Assembly (NCBI GenBank): GCA_900539655.1
Contig: UQCR01000005.1
Span: 80,054 to 144,053 of the forward strand
DNA: 64,000 bases
Direction of reading: 5' to 3'
Origin: an uncultured Robinsoniella sp.
GTDB taxonomy: Bacteria; Bacillota; Clostridia; Lachnospirales; Lachnospiraceae
A program made the translations under genes and the position numbers. This document shows, piece by piece, positions 44,154-53,096 of this stretch. Below the pieces are notes generated by a model, which was not told the origin of the DNA, did no database searches, and worked only from the letters and a program-made list of their open reading frames with translations. Numbering within the stretch: position 1 is the first letter of the stretch; every line of letters begins with the position of its first letter.

Positions 44154-44771
44154 TTACGGATTTAATGCTTTGCTTAATTGAGCAGTTGCTTCTGTAAGTG
44201 CTTTTGCTTCATCAATACCATCTGCCTGAATTGCAGCTGCAACAACCTTTACTGTACCAACAGTACCGTCTTCGTTACCTTCTGCTTTTTCATTATACTG
44301 AACGCTTGTAAATACTGGAGGAAGTAATTTATTTGTATCTTGTTTTAATACTTTTTCTTTATATTTATAGATACCATTTAAAGTTGTAGTACTATCTGTC
44401 TTAACCCAGTTATTGCTATCCCAGCCGGCAATTGTAAAGTTTTTACTTACTAATTCATCTGCTCCGCTTACCTGAACGTACACCCAGCAATCAGAAGAAT
44501 CAGCCTTAACTGTTACGACTGGTCTCTTAGCAACTTCCTGTCCCGGATACATATTTTTACCGTCTGTGGTATCATTCCACTCTGATTCTTTCGTAAAATC
44601 TTCTTTCGTTTCACCTGTTTTTTCATTCAAATCGATATTAACTTTACCAACTGTAAATGTATTTTTTGCTACGTCTGTCGTGCTTGTTAAGTACGCTAAA
44701 GTTGCTCCAACCATTACTACACCTGTCAAACAAACTGCTGCTACCATTGTGATTAAACTTTTTTTCTTCAT
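44154..44771 (-). CDS. TasA/CalY-like protein with SipW-type signal
   Basis: 205 residues. Signal MKKKSLITMVAAVCLTGVVM then GATLAYLTSTTDVAKNTFTV and GKVNIDLNEKTGE. YPGQEVAKRPVVTVKADSSD is the conserved strand after the linker. It is the first gene behind a SARP-type direct-repeat promoter (44835-44867) and is likely followed on the same transcript by the 43449-44057 gene. It should be exported and cleaved by the SipW peptidase encoded just upstream, and may be a fibre subunit. Confidence 0.85.
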   Translation of the reverse strand: MKKKSLITMVAAVCLTGVVMVGATLAYLTSTTDVAKNTFTVGKVNIDLNEKTGETKEDFTKESEWNDTTDGKNMYPGQEVAKRPVVTVKADSSDCWVYVQVSGADELVSKNFTIAGWDSNNWVKTDSTTTLNGIYKYKEKVLKQDTNKLLPPVFTSVQYNEKAEGNEDGTVGTVKVVAAAIQADGIDEAKALTEATAQLSKALNP

Positions 44772-44834
44772 CTTATTATCTCCTATTCCTTTTCTTATTT
44801 ATTGGCTCTTTATGTTTTCCTATCTTATATATCC

Positions 44835-44867
44835 AGTATATAACAATCCAGTCACACACTGGTCATA
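44835..44867 (-). promoter_or_regulatory. SARP-type direct-repeat promoter, site 2
   Basis: On the minus strand TATGACC (44861-44867) and TGTGACT (44850-44856) are 11 bp apart, then 9 bp precede TATACT (44835-44840). The same layout occurs at 50183-50215 and 54631-54663. It drives the TasA-like gene at 44154-44771. Confidence 0.8.
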
Positions 44868-44902
44868 CAGAGATAATTAAATGATTCTTTTTTCAATATT
44901 TT

Positions 44903-45418
44903 TTATTCTTTTTTTATTTCTTTTTTGTCCTCTTTTTTCTCATCTTTACTAAATATTTCAGGCAAAAAAACGAGTAAAATCAGCACTATAAATACAGCGC
45001 AGATACCAGCAATTCCAAGCGGTGTTTTGGCATAAATACTGATATAACCCATGAGCGGAATATGAAAACCTACTTTACCGATAACGCTGGATGCTGCAAC
45101 CGGTTCCGCATCTTCCACTTCATTTGCATCACCCTTTGTAGTAATTAATTGCTTCTCAAGATCAAAGTCTTTTATTCTATGTGTTACCACTGTATCGCTT
45201 CCCATATGAAAGCTAATTACATCTCCCACTTTTAATTCATCAAACGGAGCTTCCTTTACATAAGCAATGGAACCCACACCTATGTTGGGTTCCATACTTC
45301 CACTTAAAACTGCCATCGTTTGATATCCAAAAAAGTGTGGTACAATTAAGGCTGCAGCAACTAACGCTAATATAATTAATAATAAAGAACTTAATATTCC
45401 ACATACTTTTTTTAACAT
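44903..45418 (-). CDS. sipW: SipW-type (ER-like) signal peptidase I
   Basis: 171 residues from the ATG at 45418, which follows GGAGGAAAAAG; the longer frame to 45442 places that SD inside the gene. An N-terminal helix, catalytic Ser41 in VLSGSMEP, His80 in TVVTHRI in place of the usual Lys, and Asp97/Asp103 in KGDANEVED mark the ER-type class that processes TasA-like precursors. A C-terminal helix (about 133-155) and a Lys/Glu-rich tail follow. It is the only signal peptidase in the island and probably serves all five TasA-like proteins. Confidence 0.93.
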   Translation of the reverse strand: MLKKVCGILSSLLLIILALVAAALIVPHFFGYQTMAVLSGSMEPNIGVGSIAYVKEAPFDELKVGDVISFHMGSDTVVTHRIKDFDLEKQLITTKGDANEVEDAEPVAASSVIGKVGFHIPLMGYISIYAKTPLGIAGICAVFIVLILLVFLPEIFSKDEKKEDKKEIKKE

Positions 45419-45482
45419 CTTTTTCCTCCGAGCTTCTCTCATTTTGTGTCAAAAATTTACTTTTAATATCATAAAACTAATT

Positions 45483-46058
45483 CTATTTGGCACTGTAAAT
45501 CTTCCATATCTTGTTTGCAGATTCCACATCAAATTTTCCATCTTTGTCCAGTGCGGATATGACATCTCCATCACTATTTACCGCTTCCGCCTGCACCGCT
45601 TCCTGATATAATGTCATATCGAAAGGTTCAAACTTATCCTTATCTTTTATTTCATACTTGCTAAACAATGACTGGGTGCTTTCTCGCGGCTGTACAACTG
45701 CATGATAATAATAAAAACCATCTTCTTCATTATAAGTCCACAATGCATCTTTGTTTCCGCCGGAAACGCCTACATTGCTCGCTGCACTTTGGGGTGATAT
45801 AGACATTCTCATACGAATAATGCATGCATTTTTTCCTGTATTTTTTACAGTCGGTTCCTTTGTTCCTTCTGATGCAACGATATTTTCTTCTATATCAGTT
45901 GTCACATTACCTACGGTAAAAGAATTTTCTTTTACCGTAGTAACGTCTGAGTATAATGCAATTGTCATACCAGTAATGCCTATTGCTGCCACACATACCA
46001 GAACCAGAGTGGCCATCAATGCTTTTTTATTTTTTATAAATCCATTCATCTTATCCAC
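45483..46058 (-). CDS. TasA-like protein with SipW-type signal
   Basis: 191 residues. The N-terminus has a longer basic start (MDKMNGFIKNKK), then a hydrophobic core and MTIALYSDVTTVKENSFTVG, a divergent SipW-type motif with ALYSD in place of AYFTD. It starts 3 bases after the stop of the fibro-slime gene and lies 64 bases before sipW, so the three form one operon. The acidic C-terminal part lacks obvious motifs. It may be a minor fibre subunit or an anchor for the large fibro-slime protein. Confidence 0.75.
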   Translation of the reverse strand: MDKMNGFIKNKKALMATLVLVCVAAIGITGMTIALYSDVTTVKENSFTVGNVTTDIEENIVASEGTKEPTVKNTGKNACIIRMRMSISPQSAASNVGVSGGNKDALWTYNEEDGFYYYHAVVQPRESTQSLFSKYEIKDKDKFEPFDMTLYQEAVQAEAVNSDGDVISALDKDGKFDVESANKIWKIYSAK

Positions 46059-46061
46059 TCC

Positions 46062-49000
46062 TTAATTTTCTTTATTCCCTGTCTGCTCTAACCGATCAGG
46101 TGTAATAACAATATTCCCATTTTTATCCATAGTGAATTTATTAATTACAACGTCTGTATGTGAATAATTATCAGGGTTCGTACGAATATTTTTAAATGCT
46201 ACTGTCTGATCCACTGCTTCTTTTGTCAATTCTGCTTCTTTTATATTCCCGTCTTCACATTCATATCTAATGGTTTCAAGCTCTGTCACTTCATAATTTC
46301 CAAGAGGTAAAAGTTCAAAAGTTTTTTCCTGAGTCATCGCTTCTCCCTCTTTAAAACGCATGGTATATTCAAACACATTTCCAGTTTCTAAATGTTTGAT
46401 TTTGAATGTAAAAATAGGATCACCATTTAAATAATTTGCAGAATCAATTGTCTTTTTAATTGTTAAATTTCCTAATACCATGGTATTTGTAACAATAACT
46501 TCTGCATTCTTTTTAAATATTAATTTTCCTGCAGCTTTACCATCTGTACTTAAAATATCAGCATTATTTACTTGATAAGTTTCTTGATCATATTTCGTAT
46601 ATTTCGCATTCAGTACATCCAGATTAGACTCTTTTACTTCGAAACTTGTTCCTGATGGAATCTTAGGAATTCTGATTTGGTCACCCGCTTTTACATATAT
46701 CTTTCCTTTTACTGCCTGCTCACGGTTTACCTCTTCACTTGCTCCATTTCGAATGAACTCTCCTTCAAATAAATGACCTCCCACCGTGACTGTTAACTCA
46801 TAAGTATCTTCCGATGAACCTGAAGTTAATACTTTATCAATTACCAGATCCTGTAAATTATCACCGGTGCAGAAGTTTTGGAAATTAACGGTTAAATCTG
46901 TGCCTACTGTAAGTGCCTGGCTTCTGATGATGTAACTGTCAGATCCCTCTCCTTCGATAACGGAGCCGTTTTCTGTTGTTAACTTTACGCCATTTACTTC
47001 AAAAGAATCATATTGGTTCTGAATAACATCCGTTTCTTCAACAAAATACTTTTTCCCCATATCAAACTGTGTAAACTGTGCCGTCTGACCATGTTTTAAA
47101 GTAAAGCTGCCGTCTGCTTCTGTCACCATATCTATTGTCTTACTTCCATCAATCAGTGAATATGCCCCATTCTTTACCAGGCTGTATTTTGTATTATCGT
47201 TTTTACGAATTGCTTCACCGTTCTCATCTTCTATATAAAGTTTAAAGTTAAAATTCACATCACTGAATGATCCTTCATTGATATTACCGATTTCCTTTGT
47301 AACATTTACACTTCCCTTAGGAACTGCCGGGATATTAAATTTTAACTTGCAATTAGATGCTCCTGCACCACGCTCCATGTAGAAAACTTTTATTTCATGT
47401 GCCGTATAGTTTTTAAAATAATTTTCTCCTTCGGCAAAGATAGAAGTATCTGCATTAGCTGCAGTAAATAAAGCCTTTATATTTGTAGGAGCAACGCCCT
47501 GTACATTTACATCTCCAGTCTGAAAGTTGATGCTTCCGCTGCGTGCATCATGACATCCGCCAATATCCAGTACCAGAACGCCGTCAATAAATACCCACAT
47601 ATCATCATCACCATTGAATTCAAAAACCATCGGGCTTCCATCAACAATTCCGTTTTGAGGCTGTGCAAAGGCTGCGCTCATACTCATACCAAAATGATAG
47701 GTTTTTCCCTGTGTCAGATACAATTCTTCTCCGTATCTGGCATCATCCTTGCTTAATGCATTTCCCTGTTCGTCGTAATAATTTTTGTTTGTACTGAGTT
47801 TTCCATCCACTATTTGATTGTAGGGCATAAAGTTACCGCGCTGGAAGTATAAATGATTAGAGTTATCCGGTGTTCCAATCTGTTTATATACAGTGAAGTC
47901 ACCTGTTTGGTTTAAATAAGCATAGTTATCAAAACTGCTGTAATAAAAATACTTACTGTCATCATATACACTTTGTAAAAACAAATGATTCGCATTAGGC
48001 TGGGTTGCATAGCCCCCCTGTGCATCAAACCATTCTTTTAGTGTTGTTCCCCTAAGATCTTGATAGCTTCCTGGCTTTTTAATTGAATAACCAGTGGTTT
48101 TACTAAATACCGGATATCCTTCTGCATCCAGTTTGTTCTGAACCATCCCCTGTTTGACGCCACGTCCGGCATCAGTTTGATTCCATTCTCCGCCAGTAAA
48201 CTGATAAACATCATCAGCATAATTAAACATATTCAGTTCAATGCCTTTGCTTCTGCTGTCCACTGTGTTCACTGTTTCAAGCTTATCAATATATTCAAAA
48301 TACAATTGATCCTTATCCTGCACCTCATAGGTCACGCCGTTCTCACTGAGTTTAACTTGCCATCCGTTGTTATTTGCATTTTTCCAAAGCATGACATTAC
48401 TAACTTCTTTGGGTTCACTCCAACTTTTGGAGGTCATATATGCACGTGAAAATGACTTGTTTTCCAGCGCTTTTTGATTTTTCTGATCCTCACTTTTGAT
48501 CCATTCGCTTATTTGGCTGGGTGATGCCTGAGGATAACTGCCGGATGTTAACTTTTCTAAACGCAATGCTTCTTTTATTAATTCATTTCCTGCTTTGTCA
48601 ACAACGTGAATACTCAATTCCTGCGTTGTGGTAGATTGACTTGTGCCATTCTGATTCTTCCACACCAGTGTAAATATTGAAAAGCTGTTAACCTGGAAAT
48701 TAGTCGCTACCACTTCATTATTTTTATTAACATCAACAGAAGCCTGCTTCATTTCTTCCACACTGATATCTTTATCTCCGGTTTCATTAAAATGGTATAA
48801 TGCAACATTCTGCTCTGTGCTTTCTGCTTTATTTGCAGCATTCTTTGTTGTGCTTTCCGGTTTGACTCCTTCTTTAAAATCCATAGTCACTGCCACTTCT
48901 CCGGCAGGTTCCACCTCAGCACCATCTTTTACAAAACTGATATCATATGCCAAAAATCCTGTTATCGTATCATTTTCTTCTGTTATATTTTCATTTAACA

Positions 49001-50105
49001 GGTTCTCTACTCTGTCTAATTCATCTTTCTCCACTACCGGAACAACTTTCAGTTCTGCACCTCTTGGAAGGATTCCAGCCTCGCTGAGAACAGCTTTTAC
49101 TGTTACCTGGTCATTATCGTATGTATATTCTGTTGTTGTATCCTCACCATTCCATACGATTGCAAACTGGCTTACATGATCTGATTCAAATGCAACAGCG
49201 CCAACCGCTAAATCCGAATTATAATTCAATACCGTTGTTTTGTCTTTCAGGTCTGTCACATTTGTCTTTCCAGCTTCATTTTCATCTGCCGTAAACTGTA
49301 ATACCTGTGTTTGGACTGCTTTTAAATTCATTCCTTCGGTTTTGAAGATTTCAGGAAGAACTGCATTTTTAAAATTAATGGAAACTTTCATTTCATCATT
49401 AACCGGATAGATCACTCCATCTTTTTCAAAATGAATTTCATAAGCATTAAATCCGTCTATTGCTGCCGCATCTTTTTCTGCTTTTTCCTTTAACAATGAA
49501 TCAATTTTATCATACTCTGCTTTTTCTGCTTTATCTGTTGCCGGGCTGTTATCTGAAATTGTTTTATTTAAGATCGGCTTTACTACTAATGCTGTATCTG
49601 CCGGTACGGCTTCCACATTTTTTAATGAAACTTCAACTGTCATTTCATCATTTTCGAAGAGATATTGTGACTTCATTTCTTCCGTAATGATTTCTGTTTC
49701 TGTTAAAGCCGTTTCGCCGGTCTCCGATGTTAATTCGGATTGTGTCTCTTTCTGATTCCCTGTCTGGGCTTCGCCATTAGTCTCTGTTTCAGGAATACTT
49801 TCTGTAACCGGCTCTGTATTCATCTCGGTCTCCGGTAATACAGCAGCTTCTGTCTGAACTTCTGTTTGAACCTCAGCCATTACGACTGGCTCCGTTTGTG
49901 CCTCCGCCGTTTCGCTTTCCACCGGAACTGATTCCGCAGCCTGACTGGTATTAGTAACCGCTTCTGCCCCTGTTACCGTCCCCGGGATTTCTGTGCTATC
50001 CGATTTATCCGCCGCCAATACTACTCCATTGGAACCTAGCGCAGACACGATCATGGCCATACATAAAAGGATTGCGGTTAATCTTTTTTTCATTCTTATT
50101 TTCAT
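46062..50105 (-). CDS. Large surface protein with fibro-slime domain
   Basis: 1347 residues. Signal peptide 1-31; Glu/Thr-rich linker to ~135; repeated domains of about 110 residues (~140-330 and 330-480) with similar YLFENDEMTVEVSLKNV and EYTYDNDQVTVKAVLSEAG openings; a fibro-slime (PA14-like) domain around 690-920, seen in FNGDDDMWVFIDGVLVLDIG and CHDARSGSINF; then Cna_B/SpaA-like beta domains (~950-1320). It ends NIVITPDRLEQTGNKEN with no LPXTG motif or final membrane helix. It heads an operon with a TasA-like protein and sipW, driven by SARP-type site 3. It is probably a fibre-associated adhesin (inference). Confidence 0.75.
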   Translation of the reverse strand: MKIRMKKRLTAILLCMAMIVSALGSNGVVLAADKSDSTEIPGTVTGAEAVTNTSQAAESVPVESETAEAQTEPVVMAEVQTEVQTEAAVLPETEMNTEPVTESIPETETNGEAQTGNQKETQSELTSETGETALTETEIITEEMKSQYLFENDEMTVEVSLKNVEAVPADTALVVKPILNKTISDNSPATDKAEKAEYDKIDSLLKEKAEKDAAAIDGFNAYEIHFEKDGVIYPVNDEMKVSINFKNAVLPEIFKTEGMNLKAVQTQVLQFTADENEAGKTNVTDLKDKTTVLNYNSDLAVGAVAFESDHVSQFAIVWNGEDTTTEYTYDNDQVTVKAVLSEAGILPRGAELKVVPVVEKDELDRVENLLNENITEENDTITGFLAYDISFVKDGAEVEPAGEVAVTMDFKEGVKPESTTKNAANKAESTEQNVALYHFNETGDKDISVEEMKQASVDVNKNNEVVATNFQVNSFSIFTLVWKNQNGTSQSTTTQELSIHVVDKAGNELIKEALRLEKLTSGSYPQASPSQISEWIKSEDQKNQKALENKSFSRAYMTSKSWSEPKEVSNVMLWKNANNNGWQVKLSENGVTYEVQDKDQLYFEYIDKLETVNTVDSRSKGIELNMFNYADDVYQFTGGEWNQTDAGRGVKQGMVQNKLDAEGYPVFSKTTGYSIKKPGSYQDLRGTTLKEWFDAQGGYATQPNANHLFLQSVYDDSKYFYYSSFDNYAYLNQTGDFTVYKQIGTPDNSNHLYFQRGNFMPYNQIVDGKLSTNKNYYDEQGNALSKDDARYGEELYLTQGKTYHFGMSMSAAFAQPQNGIVDGSPMVFEFNGDDDMWVFIDGVLVLDIGGCHDARSGSINFQTGDVNVQGVAPTNIKALFTAANADTSIFAEGENYFKNYTAHEIKVFYMERGAGASNCKLKFNIPAVPKGSVNVTKEIGNINEGSFSDVNFNFKLYIEDENGEAIRKNDNTKYSLVKNGAYSLIDGSKTIDMVTEADGSFTLKHGQTAQFTQFDMGKKYFVEETDVIQNQYDSFEVNGVKLTTENGSVIEGEGSDSYIIRSQALTVGTDLTVNFQNFCTGDNLQDLVIDKVLTSGSSEDTYELTVTVGGHLFEGEFIRNGASEEVNREQAVKGKIYVKAGDQIRIPKIPSGTSFEVKESNLDVLNAKYTKYDQETYQVNNADILSTDGKAAGKLIFKKNAEVIVTNTMVLGNLTIKKTIDSANYLNGDPIFTFKIKHLETGNVFEYTMRFKEGEAMTQEKTFELLPLGNYEVTELETIRYECEDGNIKEAELTKEAVDQTVAFKNIRTNPDNYSHTDVVINKFTMDKNGNIVITPDRLEQTGNKEN

Positions 50106-50182
50106 GTGGATCCTCCTCTGATATACTATCTATTCTCTTTCAGATATCAACTTATCCCGTTAATTCTTCGTTTTATAGATTT

Positions 50183-50215
50183 ACTATACCAAAATCAAGT
50201 CACAGACTGGTCACA
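50183..50215 (-). promoter_or_regulatory. SARP-type direct-repeat promoter, site 3
   Basis: On the minus strand TGTGACC (50209-50215) and TGTGACT (50198-50204) are 11 bp apart, then 9 bp precede TATAGT (50183-50188). It drives the fibro-slime/TasA-like/sipW operon and lies just beyond the terminator of the BTAD regulator operon. Confidence 0.82.
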
Positions 50216-50230
50216 GCGGGCAAATTAATC

Positions 50231-50265
50231 AAAAAAAATGGCGATATCATTAATCTGATATCACC
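50231..50265 (-). terminator. Terminator overlapping the stop of the WQG gene
   Basis: On the minus strand GGTGATATCA pairs with TGATATCGCC around GATTAA and is followed by ATTTTTTTTG. The TAA of the 50250-50690 gene lies in the loop, so the stem includes the last codons. Confidence 0.85.
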
Positions 50266-50690
50266 ACATGGTTGGTTACTATTTGTATCATCTGAATGGC
50301 ACCTTCAAAGCTGCCCAGTTTTTCGCCTTGGAGATTATGCACCTCTCCCTGCCAGGTAGAATGCCTTCTGCTGATTACAATAACATCAAAAGTCGCCAAA
50401 GTACCTTTTTTATTTAATATCTCCTCAATATCTTTTTCGCTATTGGGATTCATAGAGAAAAAAGACCGTACATGATCTTTTTGAAAACTTCTTTTTTCCT
50501 GAAATGCCTGAGGATAACCCGCAGCATCAAAGATCTTATCTATCTCGATCAGGAGACCGGAAAGATCCTGAAACTTTATTTCATCCTTTGACAGCCTGGT
50601 GTAAGCCCTTCCTTTAAAATAAATATCTTTCTTTTCGTCTATACATATTCTAAGAGCATTCATCAGGTAATACGACTGTATCTGTTCCAC
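50250..50690 (-). CDS. WQG-domain protein, partner of the BTAD regulator
   Basis: 146 residues, no signal or membrane helix. The N-terminal ~85 residues (YYLMNALRICIDEKKDIYFKGRAYTR) are of unknown fold; the C-terminal ~45 (FDVIVISRRHSTWQGEVHNL then SFEGAIQMIQIV) match the small protein at 42980-43195. It starts 11 bases after the BTAD regulator stop, so the two are co-transcribed. The shared domain, present once with the regulator and once inside the fibre genes, suggests a regulatory or adaptor role, but no function can be named. Confidence 0.65.
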   Translation of the reverse strand: MEQIQSYYLMNALRICIDEKKDIYFKGRAYTRLSKDEIKFQDLSGLLIEIDKIFDAAGYPQAFQEKRSFQKDHVRSFFSMNPNSEKDIEEILNKKGTLATFDVIVISRRHSTWQGEVHNLQGEKLGSFEGAIQMIQIVTNHVVISD

Positions 50691-50701
50691 AAATGCTCCT
50701 C

Positions 50702-51931
50702 CTATTCGATACTTATATCCCCAAAATTAATTTCTTCCAGACTACTTCTTATGTTAAACTTCTTCCATTTGGCTGAATCATAAAAATTGTCTTCAATTCT
50801 CCTTAATACAATCTTTCCGGATTCATAGGTACACGTGGGCAGCAGCACTACATACTGTGACCCACTGTACCTTGCCGCCACATCTCCCGCACGGAGACAT
50901 CCAAAAGCATCCCTTACATGATCCATTGCCCGCTTCAGCATGGACAGATACGTTTCCGTCCCTTTTTCAATATACTGGGGAGGATTTATCGTAATCAGTG
51001 CCACATGAACCGCCATACCAAACCGCTCAGCCTGCCTCGCCTGAAGTCTGTATATCTCACGGAATATCCCATATTTACACAGAAATACTCCCTGTGGTTT
51101 TGCCGCTTCACACAGATCCTCCTGTATTCTCTTAATATCCAGTTCCTGACTGTTCATTTCGTTTAACAGGGATTGATAGATTTCTTCCAATTGACTGGAC
51201 GGTTTCACACCCAGATTTTCATATAGATGCTCTACTGCTCTGGTATAATACTCCTGGGCTATCTTCTCTTTGTGCTGGCCAATAAGGGACTTTATCAACA
51301 GATAATACAGATACTCATCCAATGAATCCATAGAAATTGCTTTGCTGCATACATTTTCCATCTCTTCATAGCTGCCAGCCTCTTCATAGAGTTCCGCCAG
51401 GCTTTTGGCTGCCGATAAAAACATAGAATGATAATAAGCAGACAGTGAAATGACCCAGTGCTCCGATGAAATCTTAGGCAGATATACGCCGGCATACAGA
51501 TCTACTGCACGGCGATACTGAAGGATCTGAGCTTCTGCATCATCCTTTATACCCTTCGCATTTTTACAAAATAATTCGAATTCTTCACAATCCACCTTAA
51601 CTGTTACATCCGGATTCCAGTAATATGCTCCCCGTCCCGTCAAAATATAATCAGAACTGCCCAGAACCTTCTTCATAATATTTCTAAGCCGATACATCAG
51701 GTTTTTTAATGCCCCCACTTGATTATCGGTTTCATCTTCATTCCAAAGAAGTTCCCCAAGTTCCTGAACCGGGATCATTCTGTTTCTGTTGTTTAAAAAA
51801 TAGGTTAAAAGCCTCGTTACCATGACAGAGCGAATATTATCATCATTCAATATATTCTTTCCGTCACTCACCTGAAAATCGCCAAACATCTTCACATGTA
51901 ATTTGTTCAATTTGTTCTCCATATTAGCCAT
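50702..51931 (-). CDS. BTAD (SARP-like) regulator with degenerate GGDEF-like tail
   Basis: 409 residues. Residues ~10-105 form an OmpR-type winged helix (VKMFGDFQVSDGKNIL; LGELLWNEDETDNQVGALKNLMYRLRN), and ~110-260 the bacterial transcriptional activator domain of TPR-like helices (LAELYEEAGSYEEMENVCSK). Residues ~285-390 resemble a diguanylate-cyclase fold (VALITINPP..LRAGDVAARYSGSQYVVLLP), but the GGDEF motif is replaced by YSGSQ, so catalysis is unlikely. SARP proteins bind 11-bp-spaced direct repeats next to the -10; three such sites lie in this island. I infer this is their activator. Confidence 0.85.
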   Translation of the reverse strand: MANMENKLNKLHVKMFGDFQVSDGKNILNDDNIRSVMVTRLLTYFLNNRNRMIPVQELGELLWNEDETDNQVGALKNLMYRLRNIMKKVLGSSDYILTGRGAYYWNPDVTVKVDCEEFELFCKNAKGIKDDAEAQILQYRRAVDLYAGVYLPKISSEHWVISLSAYYHSMFLSAAKSLAELYEEAGSYEEMENVCSKAISMDSLDEYLYYLLIKSLIGQHKEKIAQEYYTRAVEHLYENLGVKPSSQLEEIYQSLLNEMNSQELDIKRIQEDLCEAAKPQGVFLCKYGIFREIYRLQARQAERFGMAVHVALITINPPQYIEKGTETYLSMLKRAMDHVRDAFGCLRAGDVAARYSGSQYVVLLPTCTYESGKIVLRRIEDNFYDSAKWKKFNIRSSLEEINFGDISIE

Positions 51932-51970
51932 CAGACATTATTCCTGTCTTTGTGTTATTTTATGCCAATG

Positions 51971-51999
51971 CCCCACATCATCAGAACAATGATATGGGG
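51971..51999 (-). terminator. Hairpin upstream of the BTAD regulator gene
   Basis: CCCCA.ATCAT (51971-51981) pairs with ATGAT.TGGGG (51989-51999). It lies between the end of the 52104 gene and the BTAD start. The sequence after it is not U-rich, so it could be a weak terminator or a leader fold. Confidence 0.45.
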
Positions 52000-52103
52000 T
52001 ATCTGCAGTTATCTATGCCTATCATAGCACTAATATTCTATTCATGCAATCTTCACGGCCCATTATATTGACATCTTTCATAAATCTTAATAATTTACTG
52101 CCA

Positions 52104-53096
52104 TTATCTGCGTCTTCTGGAAACTACTGTCTTAATTCCAAATGCTGCAGCTGCTGCCAACAGAATTCCCAGTATAATATATACAACCGTGTAATCATTT
52201 TTTACCTCAGGAGTTGCTGCAAGGGGTACATCTTCATCTTCTATACTAACTGTTTCCTGTTCCGAATCTGTCTCAGGGGAATCCGCCAGCGGTACCTGCT
52301 CATCCGGAATATTTACCGTGTTTTCATTTGCACCCGGTTGATTGTTATCATTCGGAGCTGCCTGCTGGTTGTTATCACCGTTATTTGGTGTATTGTTGGC
52401 ATTATTATTCGCTGTGTTATTTGGTGTGGTGTTGTTTGGCGTGGTATTCGCCGGTGTGTTTGCCGGTGTGGTATTAGGCGTATTATTTGCTGCCGGAGTT
52501 GTTGGGGTAGTTGGTGTATTATTATCCGGATTGTTATTCGGAGCTTCTGTAGCCGGAGGGTTTGTCTGCGGCTCCGTCTGCTGTACATTTGACTGATTGG
52601 CAGTATAGATAAACTGAATCTCAGAACTGGAATCTGACAAAACAACAGATTTTGTTTTCTGATCTACTGTATATCCGCTGATCAACAATGAGGATTCCGT
52701 TATTTTATTCCCGCTCTCACCCATTGTAACCTTTGTTGTTGCAAGCTGATTTCCATTTGTATCAACATACTTTACGGCATACTCTAATCCGTTGACTACG
52801 GGAACATATTTAGCAACATATATTTTTTTACCGGTCACCTCAGTTCCGGCTTCCTGGGGTTCCTCACTCCATTCTTTAAATACATAACCTGTTTCCGGAA
52901 CAGCGTAAGGACTATTTGGGAAGCCCTCACCATAGGGGACATTATAGACAACCTTTTTACCGTCGCCTTCACTTAAGGTTCCATGGGAACCTCCGCGAAA
53001 TACAATCTCATAACTCTTTGCCGCCTCAGCAGAAAGTACCGGTACCGTCAAAAACATAACAATAAAGCATATCATCAGCATACTTAATTTTTTCAT
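52104..53096 (-). CDS. Wall-anchored protein with InlB-like and MucBP-like domains
   Basis: 330 residues. Signal peptide 1-24; a beta-grasp InlB-repeat-like region (~28-95, ending GYVFKEWSEEPQEAGTEV); a MucBP-like region (~100-168, YAVKYVDTNGNQL..GYTVDQKTKSV); then an Asn/Thr/Pro-rich stalk (~170-260). The C-terminus has IPDEQVPLADSP and IEDEDVPLAATP motifs, then a membrane helix and RRRR. VPLA motifs of this form precede sortase sites in Lachnospiraceae proteins, although the TG of LPXTG is not seen. It follows the 53097 gene without a gap and is the third gene behind SARP-type site 1. Confidence 0.75.
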   Translation of the reverse strand: MKKLSMLMICFIVMFLTVPVLSAEAAKSYEIVFRGGSHGTLSEGDGKKVVYNVPYGEGFPNSPYAVPETGYVFKEWSEEPQEAGTEVTGKKIYVAKYVPVVNGLEYAVKYVDTNGNQLATTKVTMGESGNKITESSLLISGYTVDQKTKSVVLSDSSSEIQFIYTANQSNVQQTEPQTNPPATEAPNNNPDNNTPTTPTTPAANNTPNTTPANTPANTTPNNTTPNNTANNNANNTPNNGDNNQQAAPNDNNQPGANENTVNIPDEQVPLADSPETDSEQETVSIEDEDVPLAATPEVKNDYTVVYIILGILLAAAAAFGIKTVVSRRRR

